64,000 nucleotides of DNA. Source: Glandiceps talaboti (Eukaryota; Hemichordata; Enteropneusta; Spengelidae). This document shows, in pieces, positions 54,703-64,000 of the stretch (position 1 is its first letter; each line of letters opens with the position of its first letter). The notes beneath the pieces were generated by a model. The model was not told the DNA's origin. It did not search any database and saw only the letters and a list, made by a program, of their open reading frames with translations. The translations under genes were made by a program, and so were the position numbers. The stretch is taken from positions 2,659,501 to 2,723,500 of the forward strand of contig NC_135561.1 of the NCBI RefSeq assembly GCF_964340395.1, given 5' to 3'.

Positions 54703-54896
54703 GAATTTCCGCAATGTACATGCTCTTCTCTCGTCAATGAATGTTTGTTTGCATCATTCTGTATGACAGTATGTATATGTGTTAAACTGATCGTATTTAC
54801 TCAAGTAAATGATTCTATAACAGCATACAGCATTTTCTTTCCATGATACAGTTGGGAAGGCAAGCATGCCTTTCATTTCATAAACACACTTGATTT
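54703..54896 (+). mobile_element. Nested repeat R, copy 2
   Basis: About 194 bp in the same orientation as 50979-51165 and about 93% alike by eye, with a small duplication of ACAGCAT near 54822-54836. The flanks share nothing with copy 1, which fixes the element's ends. Confidence 0.85.
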
Positions 54897-57800
54897 TTCT
54901 GGAACATATAATTTAAGTTATGTATTCATAGAAATGTTATTGGAACTAAATATGAATATACATACAGTGAAACGTTTTATGTTAAGAGTAAGCTTAGTTT
55001 TTGTTCATTTTATTCGATTTCAAAATGAACAGCTAGCACATGCGAACCTGTGGGGCAATGTCAATCATCATTATATTGAGCAGGGAATAAATGATCTAGG
55101 TCAATACAGAGATTTGATTGCATGTTGAAATTTTAGTAATACACGTGCCACTTGTCTCAAATTGGAAAGTTCCCTAGGGCTATTTAACCTATAAGTTGTT
55201 GGTTGAGAATCTATTTGTAGATTTCACGCCTGGGAACAAAGAATTCTCCATTTCCCCTGTTCGTCCATGCCCCAAAAAACCTTATAATGTAAGTGCCATT
55301 TTTCATCGTTGTGAAAAACAATAATGTCGCTCCATTAACTTTTACTCTTATTCATATAGTCGCCAAGGTTTTCATATTGAATTTCAATAGTTAATTAGGG
55401 AACCCTCTGCAGCGTTATTCAACTGTAATCAGCTGGGATCGCTTGGAAATTGTATTGGTTATTCATTGCTATTCTACACAATTACGTTTGAAAAGAATTC
55501 CTTGTTATTCTACAATCTATATAGCCCCGTTTCTTAGAAATCACCAAACAGTATCTGTATGTCAGAAAAACGTCTGGTATGGTTGTTATCACGACGCTTA
55601 TGCGTGTAACAACGTTGTCCTCGTCATATGTAGTAAGCGTGTCATTGACTCTAGTTCATTGTCTATAAATTGGACTGACCTTCATAAACATATGAGACTG
55701 GTCATAAGTGGCATATGATTAAATTCTAAACCATCTCTGGGATTGCTAAGTGCAATGTTGACATATGTGCTACGACTTTACAACGGAGAGATTAATTGGG
55801 TGGAGTATGATGTACTGAAACGATAAGTTAATTTATTTTAATGATTACATGTACAAAGTTAGCGATATGATTCAGTTGATGGACTCTAGATTCGAAAATA
55901 TACACGCAGTACATTGAATATAACTCTCGGTTATTCAAATCCGAAAAAAATATGACTGTACGAACACAAGCAGGCGGCCTAAAGGAAAATAATATACTCT
56001 AGCGATGTGACCTAGACTGTTACACGTAGTTAGGAATACGATTGTTGATGGAATATTGCAATGGGGAATGAAAATTTTGCAGAAAACAATGCTAATGTAC
56101 CATGAGGCAATATTGGTATGCAGCTTGGCTAAAAGAATGATAACCTACTTCCAATATGAATCGTTATTTTCATGGAAGAGACACAATAACAAACCTTTGC
56201 TATTCACGTTTATTTTCTTACTTTTTTGTGAACAAACTTCTTCTACGCGGTAGTATGACTGCAGCGAACTAATTACCATTATGTAAGATTTTAGCCATTC
56301 GTTTCAAAGCTAAGAAGTAAATGCATGAAAAACATTTATTCCGTTTTCATTATTTTGTTAATTTCCCCTTGGCATGACCTTTGATCATTAGCCAACATTG
56401 CAAGCCCGTCGCAATTATGATAACAGCATATGTGTTTTTAGAAGAGCTACAACTACTCGCCATGGATATGACGCTCGGTTCTGAGTCCTTTGACCTCGAA
56501 TGTTACACCTACGTGTGTAATCTCGTAGAGTGTGTGCACCTTGTCATTCTAAAGGTGATTATCAGTGTAATCATCAAGAAAATTATGCACGTCTTCTGTT
56601 TACTTAATTACCGGCGGCTCATTGCCTGAATACTGATTTTGGCGCCTATCTTGAGAGCTGATGATTGCAGACTTCCGAGTCCGAGTTCCAAATGGATTGA
56701 ATTTACTGTGTATACATTCTAAGCCTATTTTAATCCTACTTTTTGGTCCAATTTTCTCTCTTCACTCTTGGAAGTGTAATCGAAAGTAGAATCCTCTTAA
56801 CAAACAGACTATTTCCTATTCACTATATTAACCACGCTAAAATGCGACAGACTGAGTAAATCATGTTTATGTAAAAGTAAAGGCCTATTTAAAGTTTAAA
56901 CATGACATCACACAACTTTCCCTTTATTTCCATTGTGTCACATACAGTGTGTGGGTGCGCGTGCACTATATATATGTTTTTGTGTATCTGGCTATCACAG
57001 TGTCTTTTGTGCCTGGCTGTTTGCTCGTTACCGCATGTTTTCGCACATATTACACATATCAATATTCAACCACAAAAATGAGAGAATTGGAGTGATGTTC
57101 AAACTTTTGACATCGTTACAGTATTGTCACCATAGTTTCTGTTTCGAACACCTTGTTTATTTATCGGGGACCGGATCATTTTGATATGCGGTATGAACTT
57201 AAGGTGGTGATATATAAGATAAAAACATCTGAATTACAGCTTCGGATAAAAGAAGTGTAGATATCCTGGTCTATATAAGCCATTACAAAGTCACTCACAC
57301 AATTAAATAACATTTATGCGGGCAACTTGCAGCTAGTTGTGAACAACCCAATGTTTTTATTAGATTAACGTCCTTGTATAACACTCTGGATAATATTTTG
57401 TAAGTTATATGGTCGGCAAAGTTTCGCAAATGCGGTAAATAGAAAGTTATTTGGCAGGTCTTAGTTACAAGGAGAATCTTAGCCAGTCTGTGTTAATTCG
57501 AGGACTCTGTGTCTCATTCAATTTACGGTACGTCATTATCGCTAAGGAAATATGTATATATGGTGTCTATCTCGACTGCTATTTCGACCAGTTTTAAGTG
57601 CATGGGAGAACACATAAAGAAATATAAAGGAATATGTTGTGTATACGTATATACTTTGTTCTCTGGATTCAAAATATCTAGGAAACTGATCTCTTAATGT
57701 GAACAACTGGCTACTCTATAATACCTAAAATCAATTAACAATGAGTGAAATGGAGCTGTGCCATGACTGTTCAAGGGTGTGCTGTGGCATGTGGCCACTC

Positions 57801-58438
57801 CGTTCATGATACTGTCAGATTGACAGACGTATCAAGTATAGATGCTATAATAACAACGAACGAATGAAGGAACGAATCTGGTAAATTGTACCGTAAGTGG
57901 AAACGTGCTATGACATAAGTTGAACGCATAAGTGGTTACTTTCTCTTGAGTTGTCAATTCAATATCGAAAAGGGAAATGGAATTCCGCGTCGACTAGCAT
58001 GGTATGGAAGTGAGACTAAGGAGCTGACTGCACTCCGTGTTCTGTATGATGGGAATGAATACAATCACAGGATAAAAATACCAGATTTTATACAATGTCT
58101 GTGAAGGGACCCTCTGAAGTCGGCTGAAAATAAATTAAACTGCTTTTGTGCTGATGCTACAATCCTAAGCTGTCTTTTGATTGAACGTAATACAAAGTAT
58201 TATATACGTTGGTATAACACCATGTGGAATATACACTAATTGTCTCGTTAGGGACTGCCCGCAATTGTTTGATTGGAATTGCTATTTTAATCTTAACGGG
58301 CAGCAACTGCCTATGAGTATAAAAAGGACTGAAATCAGGTTGTCAGCCACTTATTGCATAAACTCAGTTCAAACCATACCAGTTCAAGCGGAATTCCATT
58401 CCGATTCGATCATTTAACTGTTAAGTCAAAAATTATGT

Positions 58439-58730
58439 ACTTGATTTATGATCAAACACGATTCGACCTACTCACTAATTCATACAGGTAAATTGGATTT
58501 TACCTGATACATGATATATATATATATATATATATAGTTTTGATAGTTCTGGAACTCTTTCTTGGTTCTATATATATATATAAATGTATGCACTAGTTCC
58601 AGCTATAGAGTGGGCGATATACATTTATGGACATTGGATTTTTACACTAATAAATGAACTTATTGTATTATTCGACACTTTGCTTCGAATCTTGTCGAAG
58701 GGTTGTATCTATTAAATAAACAAGGCATTT
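58439..58730. repeat. Duplicated block, unit 1 (A-TA-B)
   Basis: Part A (58439-58515, starts ACTTGATTTATGATCAAACA) is followed by a short TA run and part B (58535-58730). B begins TAGTTTTGATAGTTCTGGAA, a diverged form of the end of block C, and ends ACAAGGCATTT. Confidence 0.93.
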
Positions 58731-58803
58731 ACTTGATTTATGATCAAACACGATTCGACCTACTCACTAATTCATACAGCTAAATTGCATTTTACCTGAT
58801 ACA

Positions 58804-58874
<71 letters not shown>

Positions 58875-58879
<5 letters not shown>

Positions 58880-59248
58880 TTGGTAGTACTGGAACTCTTT
58901 CTTGGGTGTAACTCGGAGTTTCACGCATATTGCGATCATCAGACACTCTGAGGCCTACTCTCTGGGTGTGCTGTATATATAGAGTGTAGACAATAGAAAT
59001 ACCATCACTATTGTCTGTGTCGGTGGGTAGGTGTTGTATGTGTGGAGGTGTTGGTTGTTATTGTGTGGGTTATTGGGTGCGGACAAGTAAGTGTTGGCGG
59101 GTTGTTCCATGTTGGGCTTTGACGTTCCGTTAGTTAACGGGTTTAATAGTTTAGGTGATAGATGCTCTATTGAAGTTGGACAAATAAAACTTATTCTCGT
59201 GTCGGCATTTGGATATCAACTCAGTTCTTTTGTTTAGTGTGGAGCTTT

Positions 59249-59252
<4 letters not shown>
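58875..59252 (-). mobile_element. Block C: TA-bounded element fragment bearing the hammerhead-like motif
   Basis: About 378 bp between TA arrays. Read on the minus strand it runs from AGACAAAAGCTCCACACTAA through a 90-codon open stretch rich in Asn, Pro and His to the hammerhead-like motif, and ends AAAGAGTTCCAGTACTACCA then AAACTATATATA. Its end is shared with both arms of the 29680-29820 hairpin. Hammerhead motif, simple-repeat flanks and inverted junctions would all fit a 5'-truncated Penelope-like element, but no reverse transcriptase or GIY-YIG sequence is present to confirm that. Confidence 0.5.
58906..58946 (-). ncRNA. Hammerhead ribozyme-like motif (type I, minimal), copy 2
   Basis: Identical in its 41 bases to 29711-29751, including the stem II U-U mismatch, but here it is a single copy with unrelated sequence beyond stem I. 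This shows that the motif exists independently of the palindrome. Upstream on the minus strand lies the rest of block C, which ends at about 59252. Confidence 0.5.
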
Positions 59253-59321
<69 letters not shown>

Positions 59322-60840
59322 TTGATAGTTCTGGAACTCTTTCTTGGTTCTATATATATATATAAATATATGCACTAGTTCCAGCTATAGAGTGGGCGAT
59401 ATACATTTATGGACATTGGATTTTTACACTAATACATGAACTTATTGTATTATTCGACACTTTGCTTCGAATCTTGTCGAAGGGTTGTATCTATTAAATA
59501 AACAAGGCATTTAAAAATGAATGGTATTAAGATGCTGGCTGAAATAAAAGCTGAAACAAAGCGTCATTTTACTTTAGAAAACCAAAGTATAATAAATGTC
59601 TTGAAAGTTTTTTTATTCTCTAATCCCATGTTCTGTATACGTGTTATCATTTGTAATATCGGACAGTGTCACAAATTAGTCAGCCAACCTATGAGTAATA
59701 TTAGTCGATAAATTAGGTGATGAATTGGTCTTTGCATTACAATATATTTTCAAACTCTCCATGCTTCCAATTTACCAACATTTACCATTATTTATGTCTT
59801 GAAAGTGTCTTAAAAATGTCTTAAAAACCCAGAGTAGCGAAATACAAATAAGATACGAATAAACGTGGTTTGAAATAACAGTACATACAAATTCATCTGA
59901 AATCAAAAGGTTGGTAGCTGTGATGTCTTCACTAATGATACTTCATGATGCAGCCTTTGATCTAGTCGACGTATATAGTGGCAGTGTGCAATTATGATAT
60001 TGTCCTGCAAGGCCGACTCATTGATATCACATATGACTACAAGCATTCATTATTACACTCAGCGGAGGTCCAATTTATGGCAAACAAGGTTATGTCGCCG
60101 TGTCTCTTACCCATCATTCCCTTGGCTTGAATACTTTTTTTTACGATTTGTAGTTCACTTTGTCATAGCAATTAACCAAAATATCTAAATTACTACAAAT
60201 AATTGTAAAGATGGTCTTTTAAATTACGAACATCTCCTTTGAGCAAATTTGGGTTGTAGACAAGTGCGGGTTAGAAAGATGTTAATAATTTGTACTCGGA
60301 CATAATATTGAAAAACAACGCCGGGATCCAACGGCGTTAATTAAGAAACATCCGATTCGTCAGACACACTAATGAAGACACTCAACGGTAATTAATTGTA
60401 AGATCAACTCATAATTGGCTATTACATCATCATTCAAACATGGGTATTTTAACTCGGACAGCCTTATACTCCAAATATACGAGAAGGACAACTGCTACAA
60501 TTCAATATTTGATTCACTGCTAGACGTGGAAAGAAATACAACATTTATTTATGTAAATTTCATTACTTATAACAGTCCATAAATTGATATGTATTGGCTA
60601 GCAATAGTCGTGAATTAATAGGAATACACAATTACAACACAAACCAAGCGCGATGAAAGGTTTTATGATGCATTTCAGTGAGAGTCATTTATATTAATGA
60701 AACCACCAATGGCACCATGGTATAAATCAATTAGAAGGACAATATTCTCTTCAATTTTAACGTAATTATTAATAATGTTTAATCTATAACCTTTATTATT
60801 ACAGAACATAATCTTTCTCAAATTGTAAATCAATCGGAAA

Positions 60841-60843
<3 letters not shown>

Positions 60844-60913
<70 letters not shown>
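60844..60913. repeat. (CT)n array
   Basis: Pure CT run of about 70 bases. Confidence 0.98.
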
Positions 60914-60918
<5 letters not shown>

Positions 60919-62928
60919 ATGAAAATGTGTAAACTATAATCAAGTTTAAGTTTAAGTTCAGATGTAAACCTAAATAGTCAAAACTATTCATACACGGTGA
61001 TCTTTCAGTATATGGTGAAGCGGCATACACATGAACTATACATGGCATTTCTCAAACATATTCTCCCTTTAATCTATGTTGCCCTCTCTAGACCTGCGAC
61101 TCGGTCATTGCATATGAGTGACACACGCACTGAAATTTGCAAACAGTTTTGTATTTTATAGCCATACGCGCTGATTCAAACGACAACTCATGATGTCTGC
61201 ACGTCAGTGGCTAGGGCAGTATATCGCGACTACTATATTTAAAATATAGTTCAATCGCTCTGAGTTTTTAATTTCACATATGAGTTGGTACTTCTCTACT
61301 CATTCAATACGATAACTTTGATTAAAATCTTGCAAGTGGATATGTTTGATTCTTAATAAAATGTAAGATTATCATAGTCATGCTGTCATAAAACTACACA
61401 TGTTATGACATTTTATCTATTATCCCTTGGGGTTTTTTTTTGTGGTATATGTTTAGAGTAGGTCCAGATTCAATTCTCAACTTAGCATTGAAATCCTGCC
61501 ACAATATGTTAATATAGTACTATTCCTTAAAACCGTCAAAGACGACTACGGAAATCTGACTGGATTTATTGTATAAATTGCTCGTCCCCTGCCATTGCAG
61601 TTACGAAACTTAAGATAACCATGCCATGACTGTTTTGACACTGTTTGAACACAGATCTATTAGTAAGCTTTATAGAACTCGTGAAATGTCATTACAGCGG
61701 AACAAACAGAGTCAATACTTGTACGTCTTGTGCACAAGTTGGCATGCCTCAGTCTAAAATGTTCATTTAGATAAAGTCAGGTTTGTAATATGTGCAAATT
61801 GAATTTTCTTTCCATTCTATTAATAATAGCACCTGCCAATGACTTTGAGTGACGTAATCAGAATAGCAATCGATTGCAAGTGTAATAATAATTGGCGATT
61901 TCAGTTGCTGCCTTATGATACAGTCGCTAAGTGGAAGATGTCAGCTAATTTTGACATCTTTTCATTTAATACACATATTTATGCACATTTACACGTTTAT
62001 CTTGTCCAATATGTCATTTAGTCTATGTTCCAGTCGTGTAATTAAATCAACCGAAGGAGTACTACTTTGTCAACGTTCCCTTCATTTGTCAGTTGAGAAT
62101 ATACTAACAGACTGGGCATTTTAAACTGATTCAATAGTTTAGTGTTTAGCAATAGGATAGCAGTCTAAGTAACTATATAGCTGTATGTACCTTTCCTTTC
62201 TTTTCCATCGTGATTCCCATAAAATGTTAAGTTTTCAGACGTTTATCATTTATTGGAGGTATAGAATTTCTTTTCCTGTAAAAGAATATGGCATAACTAC
62301 AATTTCACCTCTGTTTGTTTTCGCTAATAAACTTTAATGGAAATGAAACGTTAGCGAGTTAGGCGTAGTCTCGGTTGAAAAGCTTCGACGTTTTAATATC
62401 CTGCCTGTCATTTCATAAGGTAGTCTGCAAAGTGGTACAGACAGTCTACAGATATGCAAGAAAGGAAATTCCAATAATAGTAACCAAAATTTTTAATGTG
62501 TTGTCATTTTAAGTGTAAGGAAACGATTTCATTAGTTCATGAAAGCGACGTAGATAAACCCGGAACATAATGGAACCAGTAAGCTTACATTCGAATCAAA
62601 TCATAATCATGTACGCATACTATGTATATAAACCATGATTGTGAAATACACAAGAAAGAGTATGTTGATCAAATACACAATGCATATTAGGCGTAAAAAA
62701 TTGTGTAGTTCAGATTATTCAATTTTAAAATACGTGCGGTAGGTAGGTAGCAACATTTTTTATTTTATTTTATTATATATTTTTTTCAAGTGTGAGTGGC
62801 TAGTTCAGGTTTTCCATTGTTTCCCAAATGGTCTCTGTGTTGTTTATTTCTTCCTATCAGATGTACAGTCATTACAGATTGGAAGAATAAATTTATATTG
62901 TTTTTTTTAAGTTGATGTCAGTTTTGGC

Positions 62929-63089
62929 ACTTACTATTTCTCGCGAGACTTCACGATTTACGCGATTTTATTATTACTGCTGTTCTCCGAATATGTAAAA
63001 AAAATCCCACAAGGTTTAGGGTCGGCGTGAAAAACTAGGTGGGGTCGGGTAACTGGAACCAAACAACTTTTTTTTATTTGGCCTTAAAT
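62929..63089 (-). repeat. Dispersed repeat, copy 2 (inverted relative to 26486-26625)
   Basis: Antiparallel partner of 26486-26625. This copy preserves an intact palindrome TCTCGCGAGA at 62939-62948, which is degraded in the other copy. It lies about 470 bases before exon 4 of the channel gene. Confidence 0.8.
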
Positions 63090-63557
63090 GAATGTATGCA
63101 CTGACAGTAAGCTTATATCATATTAGAATTTAGATTAACACAGTATAATGCTCTACTCCCAATTATTGCTTTTCGTTTTAATCTCGTTATCACTTCACCA
63201 AGACATAATTATAATAGTATTCTATTGTGCATCCATCGGTCCATTTGATCTTTAGGTTCACCAATTCAATCGGAACGAGGTCAACTTCGCGTCAGAGTGT
63301 TGTGCACCAGTTCAGTTGCAAGTTTATTCATCGGCTACACGATGGGTGACTACTAAAAGCCTATCGCCGAAAATTGACTTTTCAAAGCTAACACCTACAG
63401 TGCAACTTTTAATCCACTTTTACTCGTATAGAAGTATACACGAAAGTGTGGATTTTAGAAAGCCTAACATGAAAGAGAAATTCCCGCGCTGCCTTTAGCA
63501 GACGACATTTAGCCTCTGAGAAATAAAATTATCATTTCTTTTTTTTTTACTCTTCAG
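63090..63557. other. 3' end of intron 3 with an 81-codon open frame of unknown meaning
   Basis: The frame 63256-63498 stays open for 81 codons (60 from the TTG at 63316) and ends at a TAG. It contains two adjacent cysteines but does not resemble any part of a Cys-loop receptor, and splicing it in would end the protein before exon 4. I treat it as chance. The stretch just before exon 4 is T-rich, as expected for an acceptor. Confidence 0.55.
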
Positions 63558-63781
63558 GATTATTCAGTGACAATGTATGTAAGACAAATGTGGAATGATA
63601 CTAGGCTTAGATTCAATGCAACTAACGCAATCGTCATTAATGGTAGCCACAAAAATAACATCTGGGTGCCGGATCTGTTTTTTACAAATGCGAAAGACTC
63701 GTCAGTACACATGAGCACATCCACAAAGGAAAGCATGTTACTGAGAGTAACTCCTGATGGCGAAGTGTTGTACACAATCAG
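63558..63781 (+). CDS. Exon 4 (224 bp) of glycine-receptor-like Cys-loop channel subunit (loops D, A, E)
   Basis: This exon encodes residues 94-167 plus two bases of codon 168 of the extracellular ligand-binding domain of a plasma-membrane, probably chloride-selective, pentameric channel. Visible family motifs are DYSVTMYVRQMW (loop D strand, with Arg102 at the place of the agonist-binding Arg of glycine receptors), WVPDLFFTNAK at 129-139 (the invariant W-x-P-D loop A), and LLRVTPDGEVLYTIR at the end (loop E). The acceptor is a T-rich tract ending TTCAG at 63557 and the donor is GTAAGC at 63782. The 224-bp size and phases 0/2 match the homologous vertebrate exon. Three N-glycosylation sequons are seen (Asn106, Asn113, Asn121). 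The loop A position usually occupied by Glu in glycine receptors (Asn-Glu-Lys) is Ala here. The next coding exon, expected to carry the Cys-loop, is outside the window. A GluCl-like or other invertebrate anionic subunit remains possible. Confidence 0.96.
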
Positions 63782-64000
63782 GTAAGCCCAAGGGGATACA
63801 TCTTTATACATGGATATTCATTCACACGCTGTACTTTCTTAAAGGGACACAGTTCAAAGGTGTGTATTGTGTTAAGTGATTGGATTAGTTTGATATTCAT
63901 ATTTTAATACTCCTTAATTTATTCTAATGTATTCCATCTACAGGGAAATGCTAAGTCTGTATTCAGACGCAGACTACATTTTGTCTTATTCCTAAAAAAA
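63782..64000 (+). other. Start of intron 4 (continues beyond the window)
   Basis: Begins with the donor GTAAGC. A pyrimidine-containing tract ending in CTACAG at 63943 looks like an acceptor, but the sequence after it in the required phase reads EMLSLYSDADYILSYS and then stops, unlike the conserved strand that should follow in a Cys-loop receptor. The true next exon is therefore probably outside the window. Confidence 0.7.

Larger units (their letters stand above)
58731..59512. repeat. Duplicated block, unit 2 (A'-TA-C-TA-B')
   Basis: Unit 2 follows unit 1 without a gap. A' (58731-58808) and B' (59317-59512, 196 bp, the same length as B) nearly match unit 1. Between them lie a long TA run, block C (58875-59252) and a second TA run. 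Unit 2 is thus unit 1 plus a TA-bounded insertion. Confidence 0.93.
45785..63557 (+). other. Intron 3 of the channel gene (about 17.8 kb)
   Basis: Bounded by GTATGT and TTCAG. Contents annotated separately are the 96-bp palindrome, LINE 3' end with nested repeat, second nested-repeat copy, TA arrays, the duplicated block at 58.4-59.5 kb, a CT array and the second arm of a 0.15 kb inverted repeat. I see nothing to report in about 45785-47680, 47777-50689, 51313-53431, 54897-58438, 59513-60843 and 60914-62928. Confidence 0.8.

Noticed and set aside
63256-63498. 81-codon open frame ahead of exon 4
   Set aside because: Not similar to Cys-loop receptors, it ends in a stop before exon 4, and its upstream sequence is a poor acceptor.
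63944-64000. Apparent acceptor CTACAG followed by a possible fifth exon
   Set aside because: In the required phase it reads 16 residues unlike the conserved strand and then stops; the real exon should resemble the Cys-loop region.

Overview
This window is AT-rich metazoan genomic DNA: long introns with consensus GT/AG splice sites, abundant microsatellites and many degraded transposable elements. It looks like an invertebrate, probably a marine lophotrochozoan or an invertebrate deuterostome. I cannot name the species. No bacterial, viral or organellar gene organisation is visible.

One real protein-coding gene can be supported, on the + strand. It is the 5' part of a Cys-loop (pentameric) ligand-gated ion channel subunit, most like the glycine-receptor branch of anionic channels. 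Four exons are placed: 14301-14353 (start codon and signal peptide), 39833-39990 (N-terminal linker and first extracellular helix), 45717-45784 (68 bp) and 63558-63781 (224 bp, loop D to loop E of the ligand-binding domain). Every exon junction is phase-compatible (2, 1, 0). Together they encode residues 1-167 plus two bases of codon 168. The Cys-loop itself, the membrane helices and the 3' end lie beyond base 64000. The three introns are about 25.5, 5.7 and 17.8 kb.

Region by region: 1-14250 is upstream DNA with a LINE 3' end, a SINE-like remnant, one arm of a 0.33 kb inverted dispersed repeat, a 79-bp tandem duplication and a YY1-like motif. Intron 1 (14354-39832) holds a 131-bp tandem duplication, large tetranucleotide arrays, a LINE 3' end, two copies of a 0.4 kb terminal-inverted-repeat element (MITE) and, at 29.4-29.9 kb, TA-flanked modules ending in a near-perfect 141-bp hairpin. 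Intron 2 (39991-45716) has pyrimidine/purine microsatellites only. Intron 3 (45785-63557) holds a 96-bp palindrome, a LINE 3' end carrying a nested insertion with a second copy nearby, and a tandemly duplicated TA-flanked block at 58.4-59.5 kb.

The most unusual signal is a 41-nt minus-strand motif, present twice (29711-29751 and 58906-58946), that fits a minimal type I hammerhead ribozyme apart from one U-U mismatch at the base of stem II. It sits near one end of the TA-flanked repeats, which would suit Penelope-like retroelements. I did not find evidence of a wholly new multi-gene system. Nearly all other short ORFs read through microsatellites or are chance frames in AT-rich DNA.
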